This document shows positions 11,389 to 19,722 of a DNA stretch of 64,000 bases, piece by piece. The position numbers and the translations under genes are program-made. Source of the stretch: Clostridia bacterium (GTDB lineage Bacteria; Bacillota; Clostridia; Christensenellales; Borkfalkiaceae); assembly GCA_017621155.1 (NCBI GenBank), contig JAGATP010000057.1, forward strand, positions 1 to 64,000, written 5' to 3'. Within the stretch, counting starts at the first letter, position 1, and each line of letters starts with the position of its first letter. The notes beneath the pieces were generated by a model. The model was given only the letters and a program-made list of their open reading frames with translations, had not been told where the DNA came from and did no database searches.

Positions 11389-14300
11389 TTATTCCTTGTC
11401 GTCGTCCTCTTCGTCAGACTGCAGATCGTCGAACAAAGATTTAAAATCGAAATCATCGTCTTCGTCGCCGAGATCTTCTTCTTCGTCTACAAGCTCGCTG
11501 CTCGTAAAGTCCTCGTCCTCATCTTCTTCGTCGAACAAGGAGATGTCCCCTTCTTCCTCGTCCTCTTCGGGCAGGTTGAAGTCGAAATCGGCAAACTCGT
11601 CGTCGATTTCGTGATGCTTTTTCTCCTGCTCCTGAGGGAAGTCGTCCTCGTCGTCAAATTCGCGGATGATCAGCTCGTCGTTGGACTCCGTCAACACTTT
11701 GACGTCGAGCGCGAGAGACTGAAGCTCCTTGAGCATGACCTTGAACGCTTCGGGAATGCCGGGTTCGGAAATGTTGTTGCCCTTAACGATGGATTCATAC
11801 GTCTTGACACGTCCGACCATATCGTCCGATTTGACGGTGAGGATTTCCTGCAGGATGTGCGCCGCACCGTAAGCTTCGAGCGCCCAGACCTCCATTTCTC
11901 CGAAACGCTGACCGCCGAACTGCGCTTTACCGCCGAGGGGCTGCTGCGTAACGAGGCTGTAAGGGCCGATGGAACGAGCGTGAATTTTATCGTCGACCAA
12001 GTGGATCAGCTTGATCATATACATCTGTCCGACGGTGGTTCTCGAATCGAAAGGCTCGCCGGTACGTCCGTCGTAGAGCTGAATTTTGCCGTCTACCTCC
12101 CCTTCGGGATTGACGATGTTGTTCTCCTTGAAGAGCTCGCGGATATCCTTCTCGGTCGCGCCGTCGAAGACGGGGGTTGCGATCTTCCAGCCGAGCTGCT
12201 TGCAGACGTGTCCGAGGTGAACTTCCAAGACCTGTCCGATGTTCATACGGGAAGGGACGCCGAGGGGGTTCACGACAATCTGCAAGGGAGTGCCGTCTGC
12301 CATGAAGGGCATATCCGCCTGCGCCAGCACGCGGGAAATGACGCCCTTGTTTCCGTGACGGCCTGCCATCTTATCGCCGACCTGAATCTTACGCTTCTGC
12401 GCGATATACACGCGGATGAGCTTGTTGACGCCGGGGGAAAGCTCGTCTTTGTTCTCCCTGGTGAAGATGCGGACGTCGACGACGATACCGCCTTCGCCGT
12501 GAGGCACTTTCAAAGAGGTATCGCGGACTTCCCTCGCCTTGTCGCCGAAGATGGCGCGAAGGAGTCTTTCCTCGGGCGTGAGTTCGGTTTCACCCTTCGG
12601 GGTGACTTTACCGACGAGAATATCGCCGGACTGCACTTCCGCACCGACGCGGATGATGCCGTTTTCGTCGAGATCCTTCAAAGCGTCCTCGCCGACGTTG
12701 GGAATATCTCTCGTGATTTCCTCTTCGCCGAGCTTGGTGTCTCTCGCTTCGATTTCATGCTCCTCGATGTGAACGGAAGTGAATACGTCGTCCTGAACGA
12801 GCTTTTCGGAAATGAGCATTGCGTCCTCGTAGTTGTAACCTTCCCACTCCATAAAACCGATGAGAATGTTCTTGCCGAGTGCACGCTCGCCGTTGCAGGT
12901 GGAAGGGCCGTCGGCAATGACTTCGCCCTTTTCCACTCTGTCGCCCGTATTGATGATGGGTCTCTGATTCAAGCAGGTGCCTTGGTTGGAACGCTCGAAT
13001 TTCTTGAGAGGATATTCGCGGATCATGCCGTTGTCCTCTCTGATCTTGATGAGGTTGCTGGCAACGCCGACGGCGACGCCCGCTTCCTTGGCGTGCACCA
13101 TGACGCCGGAATCCTTGGCGATGGCAGCCTCGATGCCCGTGGCGACGATGGCGGATTCCGTCTTTAACAGGGGAACTGCCTGACGCTGCATGTTCGAGCC
13201 CATAAGAGCACGGTTGGTATCGTCGTTTTCAAGGAAGGGAATGAGTGCGGTTGCGACGGAGACGAGCTGCTTGGGAGAGATATCCATATAGTCCATCTTC
13301 TCTCTGGGAAGCTCGGTGATGACGTCCTGATGACGGCAGCCCACTCTCTCGTTGACAAATCTCCCCTCTTCGTCCAAAGGCTCGTTTGCCTGTGCGACGA
13401 TATATCGATCCTCCTCGTCCGCGGTCAGATAATCGACGTGATCGGTGACGATTCCGGTCGCCTTGTCCACTCTTCTGTACGGCGACATGATAAAGCCGTA
13501 TTCGTTGACCTTTGCAAAGGTGGAGAGGGAGGAAATCAGACCGATGTTCGAACCTTCGGGGGTCTCAATGGGACACATACGACCGTAATGGGAGTGGTGT
13601 ACGTCTCGGACTTCGAAGGTAGCACGATCTCTGTTCAGACCGCCGGGGCCGAGCGCGGAGAGCTTTCTCTTGTGCGTGAGCTCGGAAATGGGGTTGGTCT
13701 GATCCATGAACGGCGAGAGCTGGGAAGATCCGAAGAACTCTCGAATGACGGCGGAGACCGGTCTGATGTTGATGAGGCTGACGGGAGTGACGTCGTCGGG
13801 ATTCTGCGTCGCCATTCTCTCCTTGATGAGCCTTTCGAGCCTTGCAACGCCGACGCGGAGCTGGTTTTGAAGGAGCTCGCCGACGGAACGGACGCGGCGG
13901 TTGCCGAGGTGGTCGATGTTGTCGATGGTGCCGATGCCGTACTTCAAATCGAGGTTGGTCGAAATAGAGGCGACGATATCGTCGACGGTGATGTGCTTGT
14001 GGTCGAGCTTTTCGACGAGGGGCTTAATCGCCTTCTTCTCGTCGAGGGTAAGCTCGCGTTCGGGCTCGGAAAGGAGCTTGTGGAAGAGAACGCACGCCTG
14101 TACGAAGCGCTTTCTGTTCTCTCTTCTCTTTTCCCGATTTCTCTTTTCTTCCTGCTTTTCGTCCTCTTCGGGGGAGGTTTCGTGCGTGTAGTAAATATCG
14201 TTGATCTGATCGATATACTTGTTTGCGACGTCCTCTACGGAAAGGGAAGCGCACTCCTCTGCAATGAGCTTGGAGAACTTGAAGTTGGGATAATAGATCG

Positions 14301-15396
14301 TGGGAAGCAGTCCGAGCTTTTTGGGATCCCACGCGGAAATCGACTTCCAATTGACGGAATTGTTGGCGATGATCTTATGGCGGATTTCGCCCTGAACGGG
14401 ATCGGAAACGAGGACGAAGACCTCGTTGATGCCCGCGTCCTGAATCGCCCACGCCTTTTCTTCGGAAATCACCTCTCCCGCTTCGGCGAGGATTTCGCCC
14501 GTTTCGGGATGCACGATAAGATCTGCCGCCTTGCATCCGGGAAGACGATAAGCGAGGTTGAGCTTTTTGTTGAACTTATAGCGCCCTACCTTGACCACGT
14601 CGTATCTGCGGGGGTCGAAGAAGAGGTTATAAAGCTGCTGACGGACGGATTCCTCGGTGGGAACTTCGCCGGGACGAAGCTTTCTGTAAAGCTCGATCAT
14701 ACCCTCGGTGTCCGACTTGGTGGTGTCCTTTTCGATAGTGGAGCGAATCATCTCGTCCCCTTCGAAGAGATTTGTGAGCGCCGTATCCGAACCGTAGCCG
14801 AGCGAACGGAGCAAAACGGTAGCGGGAATTTTACGCTTTCTGTCCACGTGAACCCAGAGGACGTTCTGCGAATCCTGTTCGAGCTCGAGCCATGCGCCGC
14901 GATTGGGAATGACGGTCGTTTTGAACATCTCCTTGCCGCTCTTGTCCTTGTCCGATTCGTTGTAAACGCCGGAAGAACGGACGAGCTGAGAGACAATGAC
15001 GCGCTCTGCGCCGTTGATGATGAAAGAACCCGTCTCGGTCATGAGGGGGATGTCCCCCATGAACACATCATGGTCGAGGACGACGCCCTTTTCCTTCTTG
15101 ACGAGGCGAACCTTGACATAGAGCGGAAGCGCATAGGTTGCGTCTCTGTTTCTGCATTCCTTTTCGTCATACTTGGGCTTGTCTCCAAACTTATGATCGA
15201 GGAAATACAGTTCGAAGTGATCGGAATAGTCGGTAATGGGCGAGAAATCTTCAAAGACTTCTCCGATTCCCTCCTTGATGAAGGAATCATAGGATTCTTT
15301 CTGAATCTCAACGAGATCGGGAATATCGATGACTTCGTTGATTTTGCCGAACTTCCGTCTTTCGTTCTTGCCATACTTGTAAATTGGTAAGTTCAT
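11389..15396 (-). CDS. rpoB: RNA polymerase subunit beta, with acidic C-terminal tail and Pro at the rifampicin pocket
   Basis: The 1335-residue beta subunit is about 140 residues longer than the B. subtilis protein. Core signatures are intact (for example [18 protein letters not shown] and [11 protein letters not shown]). Three features are unusual. A charged insertion around residues 370-460 includes [20 protein letters not shown]. In the rifampicin region, [12 protein letters not shown] puts proline (codon 13711-13713, residue 562) where E. coli has Gln513, and Lys replaces Arg529 in [12 protein letters not shown]. Residues about 1263-1335 form an acidic tail in which 42 of 73 residues are Asp or Glu. 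The gene begins its own operon with rpoC; rplJ/rplL are not upstream as they are in most bacteria. Confidence 0.99.
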   Translation of the reverse strand: MNLPIYKYGKNERRKFGKINEVIDIPDLVEIQKESYDSFIKEGIGEVFEDFSPITDYSDHFELYFLDHKFGDKPKYDEKECRNRDATYALPLYVKVRLVKKEKGVVLDHDVFMGDIPLMTETGSFIINGAERVIVSQLVRSSGVYNESDKDKSGKEMFKTTVIPNRGAWLELEQDSQNVLWVHVDRKRKIPATVLLRSLGYGSDTALTNLFEGDEMIRSTIEKDTTKSDTEGMIELYRKLRPGEVPTEESVRQQLYNLFFDPRRYDVVKVGRYKFNKKLNLAYRLPGCKAADLIVHPETGEILAEAGEVISEEKAWAIQDAGINEVFVLVSDPVQGEIRHKIIANNSVNWKSISAWDPKKLGLLPTIYYPNFKFSKLIAEECASLSVEDVANKYIDQINDIYYTHETSPEEDEKQEEKRNREKRRENRKRFVQACVLFHKLLSEPERELTLDEKKAIKPLVEKLDHKHITVDDIVASISTNLDLKYGIGTIDNIDHLGNRRVRSVGELLQNQLRVGVARLERLIKERMATQNPDDVTPVSLINIRPVSAVIREFFGSSQLSPFMDQTNPISELTHKRKLSALGPGGLNRDRATFEVRDVHHSHYGRMCPIETPEGSNIGLISSLSTFAKVNEYGFIMSPYRRVDKATGIVTDHVDYLTADEEDRYIVAQANEPLDEEGRFVNERVGCRHQDVITELPREKMDYMDISPKQLVSVATALIPFLENDDTNRALMGSNMQRQAVPLLKTESAIVATGIEAAIAKDSGVMVHAKEAGVAVGVASNLIKIREDNGMIREYPLKKFERSNQGTCLNQRPIINTGDRVEKGEVIADGPSTCNGERALGKNILIGFMEWEGYNYEDAMLISEKLVQDDVFTSVHIEEHEIEARDTKLGEEEITRDIPNVGEDALKDLDENGIIRVGAEVQSGDILVGKVTPKGETELTPEERLLRAIFGDKAREVRDTSLKVPHGEGGIVVDVRIFTRENKDELSPGVNKLIRVYIAQKRKIQVGDKMAGRHGNKGVISRVLAQADMPFMADGTPLQIVVNPLGVPSRMNIGQVLEVHLGHVCKQLGWKIATPVFDGATEKDIRELFKENNIVNPEGEVDGKIQLYDGRTGEPFDSRTTVGQMYMIKLIHLVDDKIHARSIGPYSLVTQQPLGGKAQFGGQRFGEMEVWALEAYGAAHILQEILTVKSDDMVGRVKTYESIVKGNNISEPGIPEAFKVMLKELQSLALDVKVLTESNDELIIREFDDEDDFPQEQEKKHHEIDDEFADFDFNLPEEDEEEGDISLFDEEDEDEDFTSSELVDEEEDLGDEDDDFDFKSLFDDLQSDEEDDDKE

Positions 15397-15529
15397 CGGT
15401 TACTTCAAACTCCTTAAAAAATTTTTAACGCACGCGCGATCTTCCGTATATATCTTTTCACCGAAAAAAATCGAAGGTTAACGATGGAATAACGAACGAA
15501 GCGCATAGAAAGATTTTTCGGAAAAACCC

Positions 15530-15558
15530 TTTACAAATGCTTCGATCCGTTGTATAAT
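15530..15558 (+). promoter_or_regulatory. Promoter directed toward rqcP-ispDF-radA
   Basis: TTTACA (15530-15535), 17 bp spacer, perfect TATAAT (15553-15558). No better promoter lies between it and rqcP, which implies a leader of about 180 nt. Confidence 0.65.
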
Positions 15559-15665
15559 AGAAGGCAGAGATTTCCCTTGGGAATGGCACGTCTTTTCGAA
15601 TTTTTCTCCCATTTTTTGGAAAAAAGGGAAAAGAGGGCATACTACCTATAATAATACATTATGAT

Positions 15666-15694
15666 ATTATAGTGCGTTTTGCCCTTTTTGTCAA
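15666..15694 (-). promoter_or_regulatory. Promoter of rpoBC
   Basis: Perfect consensus on the minus strand: TTGACA (15689-15694), 17 bp spacer, TATAAT (15666-15671). The leader to the rpoB start is about 260 nt. Confidence 0.85.
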
Positions 15695-15746
15695 CTGTTT
15701 TTGCAACGCAATTTTTTAATTTTTGCAATGATTTCGGAGGTCAGCA

Positions 15747-15989
15747 TTGAGAATCGACAAATTTCTGAAAATATCCCGTATTTTAAAGCGGCGAACGGTC
15801 GCGCAGGAGGCTTGCGGAGCGGGAAAAGTCCTCGTCAACGGCAGAGAGGTCAAGCCCGCCCACCCCGTCAAAATCGGGGACGAGGTCGAGCTTTTGTACG
15901 CATCGTCTTCCCTCAAATTCCGCATCCTGAACATCAAGGAGACGGTCAAAAAGGACGAAGCGGCTTCCCTCTACGAGATCATCTCATGA
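15747..15989 (+). CDS. rqcP: RqcP/YabO, S4-domain ribosome quality-control protein
   Basis: This 80-residue S4 RNA-binding protein opens with MRIDKFLKISRILKRRTVAQ and continues GKVLVNGREVKPAHPVKIGD. It closely follows B. subtilis RqcP (YabO), which acts with RqcH to add alanine tails to nascent chains on obstructed 50S subunits. The start is TTG, set by GGAGG six bases upstream; no ATG is available in frame nearby. Its stop overlaps the ispDF start by 4 bp (ATGA). In B. subtilis yabO sits near hup and divIC, so this neighbourhood (isoprenoid synthesis and DNA repair) differs. Confidence 0.9.
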   Translation: MRIDKFLKISRILKRRTVAQEACGAGKVLVNGREVKPAHPVKIGDEVELLYASSSLKFRILNIKETVKKDEAASLYEIIS

Positions 15990-17089
15990 TCAGCGTCATC
16001 ATCTGCGGCGCGGGCAAGGGCGCTCGCGCAGGCTTTTCCGAAAACAAGCTCTTTTATCCCCTCGACGGGAAGACCGTCATCGAGCGGACGGTCGAGGCGT
16101 TCTCCCTCCCCTTCATCGACGAGATTATCGTCACCTCCTCCCAAGCGGATGAAGAGAGGATGCGCGCCCTGCTTCCGCAGGCAAACGTCGTGCTTGGGGG
16201 AGAGAGCAGGACGCAATCCGTTCGGAACGCCCTTCGAGAAGTCAAGGGCGACATCGTCCTCATTCACGACGGGGCAAGGCCGTTTGTCAGCGAAAAGGTC
16301 ATTTCGGACTGCATCGAGAGCGTCAAAAAATACGACAGCGGAATTTGCGCCCTTCCCGCCACGGACACGACCGTGCTTGCGGCAAACGGGTGCATTCGCG
16401 CCGTTCCCGACCGCAGCGAAGTCTACACCGTACAGACCCCGCAGGGATTTCGGACGGCGGCAATCCGCCGCGCCTATGAGTTGGCGGGAGATGAAGTCTT
16501 TACGGACGACTCTTCCGTCTATTCCCGCTACATTGCCCCCGCTGCGCTCTTTGTCGGGGACAAGCAAAACAGAAAGCTCACCTTTCACGAGGATTTTATG
16601 CAGGAAACGTATCGTTCGGGCATCGGAATCGACACCCACGCCTTTGGCAAGGAGCAGGACTTCATCGTCATGGGCGGAATCAAAATCCCCTCTTTCTCCG
16701 GCCTGATCGCCCACAGCGACGGCGACGTGCTCTTGCACGCCGTGATGGACGCACTCCTTTCCGCGGCGGGACTTCCCGACATCGGGCACTATTTCCCCGA
16801 CTCCGACCCCGCCTATCGGGGTGCGGACAGCGCAAAGCTTTTGGAAGAAGTCGTCGCCCGCATTCGGGCAGAGGACTGCACGATCGTCAATCTCTCGATT
16901 GCCGTACAGGCACAAGCTCCCAAGCTCGCGCCCTATATCGGACGCATGATGGAAAAAATCGGCGGGATCTGCGCTCTCCCCCCCTCCCGCGTGGGCATTA
17001 CGGCGGGAACAAACGAAGGGCTCGGCTACATCGGTGAAAAGAAGGGCATCACCGTCACGGCGATCGCCCTGTTAAAGCAAACGAGGTAA
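15986..17089 (+). CDS. ispDF: Bifunctional IspD/IspF (MEP cytidylyltransferase / MECDP synthase)
   Basis: The 367-residue fusion catalyses two non-consecutive steps of the MEP isoprenoid pathway. The N-terminal IspD part (about 1-207) has GAGKGARAGFSENKL at the CTP-binding end and IHDGARPFVS. The C-terminal IspF part begins at YRSGIGIDTHAF (about residue 208), which supplies the metal-binding Asp and His, and continues with AHSDGDVLLHAVMDALLSA and YFPDSDP. Fused IspDF usually channels through IspE, which is not in this window. The start ATG lies inside the rqcP stop (ATGA). Confidence 0.95.
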   Translation: MISVIICGAGKGARAGFSENKLFYPLDGKTVIERTVEAFSLPFIDEIIVTSSQADEERMRALLPQANVVLGGESRTQSVRNALREVKGDIVLIHDGARPFVSEKVISDCIESVKKYDSGICALPATDTTVLAANGCIRAVPDRSEVYTVQTPQGFRTAAIRRAYELAGDEVFTDDSSVYSRYIAPAALFVGDKQNRKLTFHEDFMQETYRSGIGIDTHAFGKEQDFIVMGGIKIPSFSGLIAHSDGDVLLHAVMDALLSAAGLPDIGHYFPDSDPAYRGADSAKLLEEVVARIRAEDCTIVNLSIAVQAQAPKLAPYIGRMMEKIGGICALPPSRVGITAGTNEGLGYIGEKKGITVTAIALLKQTR

Positions 17090-17091
17090 GT

Positions 17092-18456
17092 ATGGCAAAA
17101 ACGACGTCACAATTTGTCTGCAACGAGTGCGGCGCAATCTCCCCCAAATGGCTGGGGCGCTGTCCCTCCTGCGGGAAATTCAATACCATGGTGGAAGAGT
17201 CGATCGCTCCCGCCCCTTCCCGTTCGGGCATCGGCTTAAAGACGAGCTCCTTCAAGCGCGCCATTCCCCTTTCCGAGGTCGCTTACGAGAAATTCGAGCG
17301 CAAAACGAGCGGCATTTCCGAGCTCGACACCGTGCTCGGCGGAGGCATCGTCCTCGGCTCGCTCGTCCTCATCGGCGGAGACCCCGGCATCGGCAAGAGC
17401 ACGCTCTTAACCCAAGTCTCAGCCAATTTATCTGTGCACGAAAAGGTACTTTACGTGTGTGCGGAAGAGAGCTGTTCGCAGGTCAAGCTCCGCACCGAGC
17501 GATTGGGTCTTTCCACGCCCAACCTCTATCTTCTGAACGAAACCTGCCTTGAAGAGATGGAGGCATCCTTCGAGGGAATCCGCTATGCAGTGATTGACAG
17601 CATTCAGGCAGTTTATACGGAAGCGCTCTCCTCCGCGGCGGGCAGCGTGGGGCAAATCCGCGAATGCGCGGCGCGGCTCATGCGCATTGCAAAATCCAAG
17701 GGCATTACCTTTTTCATCGTCGGGCACGTGACGAAGGAAGGCTCGCTTGCAGGCCCGAAGGTACTCGAACACGTCATGGACACCGTGCTCTACTTCGAGG
17801 GAGAGCGGGAGGACAACTTCCGCCTCCTTCGTTCGGTCAAAAACCGCTTCGGCTCGGTGCAGGAGATCGGCGTCTTCGAGATGACGGAGACGGGACTTTT
17901 CGGCGTCAAGGACTATGCGGGACTCTTTCTCTCCGATCGGCGGGGAGAAGCGGCGGGGTGCGTCGTCACGCCCTCGGAGACGGGAAACAGGGTAGTCATG
18001 GTGGAGCTGCAAACGCTCATCGCCAAGACCGCCTTCGGACTTCCCCGCAGAATGCCCCTCGGCATCGACCTCAACAAGCTCATCGTCCTCACCGCCGTGC
18101 TCGAAAAGCGGTGCGGCATTCCCCTCTTCAATCAGGACGTCTACATCGACGCCATGGGCGGCATTCGCCTCTCCGAGCCGAGCATCGACCTCGCCGTCTG
18201 CATCGCGCTCGCCTCCGCCTTTAAAGGCATTCCCGTGGACGCGGGGACTGCCGTCTTTGGAGAGACGGGGCTCACCGGCGAGGTGCGCGGCGTCTCCAAC
18301 GCCGACAGGCGGGTCAACGAGTGCATCAAAATGGGCTTCAAGCGGGTCGTCTTTCCCTACAAAAACAAATCCTCCTGCGAAAAATACAAGGGACAAATCG
18401 AGCTCGTCCCCGTCTCCACCTTATGGCAGGCGATCAAAACCCTTCTGCCGCAATAA
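17092..18456 (+). CDS. radA: DNA repair protein RadA
   Basis: This 454-residue RecA-like branch-migration ATPase has the full RadA architecture. There is an N-terminal four-cysteine zinc finger (CNECGAISPKWLGRCPSCG, residues 9-27), Walker A GGDPGIGKST near 96-105, the RadA-specific KNRFG motif near 250-254, and a C-terminal Lon-like domain (about 290-454). It starts 2 bp after ispDF and ends the operon before a terminator. Confidence 0.97.
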   Translation: MAKTTSQFVCNECGAISPKWLGRCPSCGKFNTMVEESIAPAPSRSGIGLKTSSFKRAIPLSEVAYEKFERKTSGISELDTVLGGGIVLGSLVLIGGDPGIGKSTLLTQVSANLSVHEKVLYVCAEESCSQVKLRTERLGLSTPNLYLLNETCLEEMEASFEGIRYAVIDSIQAVYTEALSSAAGSVGQIRECAARLMRIAKSKGITFFIVGHVTKEGSLAGPKVLEHVMDTVLYFEGEREDNFRLLRSVKNRFGSVQEIGVFEMTETGLFGVKDYAGLFLSDRRGEAAGCVVTPSETGNRVVMVELQTLIAKTAFGLPRRMPLGIDLNKLIVLTAVLEKRCGIPLFNQDVYIDAMGGIRLSEPSIDLAVCIALASAFKGIPVDAGTAVFGETGLTGEVRGVSNADRRVNECIKMGFKRVVFPYKNKSSCEKYKGQIELVPVSTLWQAIKTLLPQ

Positions 18457-18481
18457 GAAAACTTCCCCCTATAAAACAACG

Positions 18482-18510
18482 CCGTCAAAATCTTTTTTGG
18501 CGGTTTTTTT
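18482..18510 (+). terminator. Terminator of rqcP-ispDF-radA
   Basis: Stem CCGTCAAAA / TTTTGGCGG (one G-T pair) with a TCTT loop, then seven T. Confidence 0.85.
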
Positions 18511-18533
18511 CATTGACGATTCCTTGACCGATT

Positions 18534-18565
18534 CAAAAAATACACCCCGAAAAATCGGAGTGTAT
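18534..18565 (-). terminator. Terminator of the LRR lipoprotein gene
   Basis: Hairpin 18540-18565 (ATACAC-CCGA / TCGG-GTGTAT, one unpaired base each side), followed on the minus strand by six T (18534-18539). Confidence 0.8.
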
Positions 18566-18605
18566 TTGTTCTTCATGGATTTTTAGAAGTAATTGTGATG
18601 ATTCC

Positions 18606-19235
18606 TTAAAGCTCGGAACCGTCGCCCTTATAGTTGTAAACGATTTTGCACTTTGCAGACTGCAAGAACGTGTTGTTGCTCTCGTCGATCGTGATCTTGC
18701 CCCAATCTGCTTCGCTGCCCTTGTAGTAGATGGTAACGGTCTTTGCGTTCTCTTCGAGCTTGCTGAATGCGTCGCGGCCGATCGTTGTCATGCCTTTGCC
18801 GATGACGATGACTTCGAGGTTCTTGTTGAGTCTGAACGCAGCCATGCCGAGGGAAGGAACTTCGTCGCCGAGGATGATTTTCTTCACGTTCCAGTTCTGA
18901 AGGCCTCTGAATGCCATTTCGGTGATGCCGTTGCTGACGGTGATGGACTCGACGACTACCTTAAAATCGCCTGCGTCTTTATCGTCGCGGCAAGCGCCTT
19001 CACCGATGCCGACGACAGGCTTGCCGTTGTAGGTGTTGCCGATGACGACGTTCTTATCGGTACAAGTACCGAGGTTCGAGAAAATATAGCCGTCGCCCGC
19101 GTCATTGAGGACGTAGCTGAGTCCTGCACTGCCTTCCACCGTAGAACTACCGCCGCAAGCGGAAATGCAAAGCGCGGATACCGCCATCACAGCGGAGAAC
19201 GCAACCAAAAGAAGAGATTTCAAAAATTTTTTCAT
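18606..19235 (-). CDS. Surface lipoprotein with leucine-rich repeats (BspA-like, LRR_5)
   Basis: The 209-residue protein has a lipoprotein signal peptide (MKKFLKSLLLVAFSAVMAVS, then ALCISAC, lipidated Cys near residue 27). The rest is a BspA-type leucine-rich region: VESITVSNGITEMAFRGLQN, VKKIILGDEVPSLGMAAF and LEVIVIGKGMTTIGRDAFS are successive repeats. Such proteins typically act in adhesion or binding at the cell surface. I chose the inner ATG because AAGGAG lies 7 bases before it; an upstream ATG six codons earlier is part of that ribosome binding region. It lies downstream of the first GH3/4-TM pair on the same strand, but I see no clear promoter of its own, so co-transcription is possible. 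Confidence 0.8.
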   Translation of the reverse strand: MKKFLKSLLLVAFSAVMAVSALCISACGGSSTVEGSAGLSYVLNDAGDGYIFSNLGTCTDKNVVIGNTYNGKPVVGIGEGACRDDKDAGDFKVVVESITVSNGITEMAFRGLQNWNVKKIILGDEVPSLGMAAFRLNKNLEVIVIGKGMTTIGRDAFSKLEENAKTVTIYYKGSEADWGKITIDESNNTFLQSAKCKIVYNYKGDGSEL

Positions 19236-19292
19236 ATTAAACTCCTTTTTCATTTTTCTGATACAATTACTTCTAAGTTATGATAAAAACGA

Positions 19293-19718
19293 TTACGAAT
19301 TTTTCTCGTTCGTCTTTCCCAAAAAACAACATACCACACTGATTACCGTTGCAGCCAAGAGGAGCAAACCAAAAATCAGGATAAAGGGAAACTGCGTCGC
19401 GTCGCCCCAGAAATTGATTCCGTAGATAAAGTCGACGATGGACAGGATTCCCGCAGAGAGAAACGTGGCAAATTCCGAACACAGGAGAACGACGCCCGCA
19501 AGCTCGATATAATCGCCGCCGCGCTTCTTCTCAAAGACGCACGCTAAGATCTGAGCGACAAGCGCAAGGCCTGCAAATACCACCGAAAGGATGTATTTGC
19601 TTTCGACGCCGCTTCTTCCGATCATATAGACGATGGGAGCGACGGCGAAAACCATCATGACGATGCGAAGCCAGAAAATCCAAGAACGGCTCTTTACAAA
19701 TTCAAGTACCTTATTCAT
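19293..19718 (-). CDS. Small four-helix membrane protein paired with GH3 enzyme 1
   Basis: I do not recognise the family. The 141-residue protein has four predicted transmembrane segments (about residues 14-34, 42-62, 74-95 and 109-131), a basic N-terminus and a short polar tail. Its start lies 4 bp after the GH3 stop, and its ribosome binding site AAAGGAGG is inside the end of the GH3 gene, so the two are tightly co-translated. A similarly sized four-helix protein follows the second GH3 gene (25788-26189). The two share the motif order F-L-S/R-YGI before the last helix, suggesting distant paralogy. A partner or anchor for the membrane-bound GH3 enzyme is my inference. Confidence 0.7.
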   Translation of the reverse strand: MNKVLEFVKSRSWIFWLRIVMMVFAVAPIVYMIGRSGVESKYILSVVFAGLALVAQILACVFEKKRGGDYIELAGVVLLCSEFATFLSAGILSIVDFIYGINFWGDATQFPFILIFGLLLLAATVISVVCCFLGKTNEKNS

Positions 19719-19722
19719 CTTT

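Larger units (their letters stand above)
15397..15746. other. 350 bp rpoB/rqcP intergenic region with facing promoters
   Basis: The minus-strand rpoB promoter (15666-15694) lies closer to rqcP than the plus-strand promoter (15530-15558), so the two point at each other. The two 5' leaders are predicted to overlap over roughly 15565-15659. The overlap contains a hairpin (CCC-A-TTTTTT-GG-AAAAAA-GGG, about 15608-15628) and the palindrome TTCCCTTGGGAA near 15572. I see no open reading frame or known riboswitch here. Confidence 0.6.

Noticed and set aside
13330-15390. Long open frame on the plus strand (686 codons) across rpoB, and similar ones across rpoC, valS and secA
   Set aside because: These are antisense shadows of well-identified genes with biased codon use; their translations have no recognisable domains and no ribosome binding sites.
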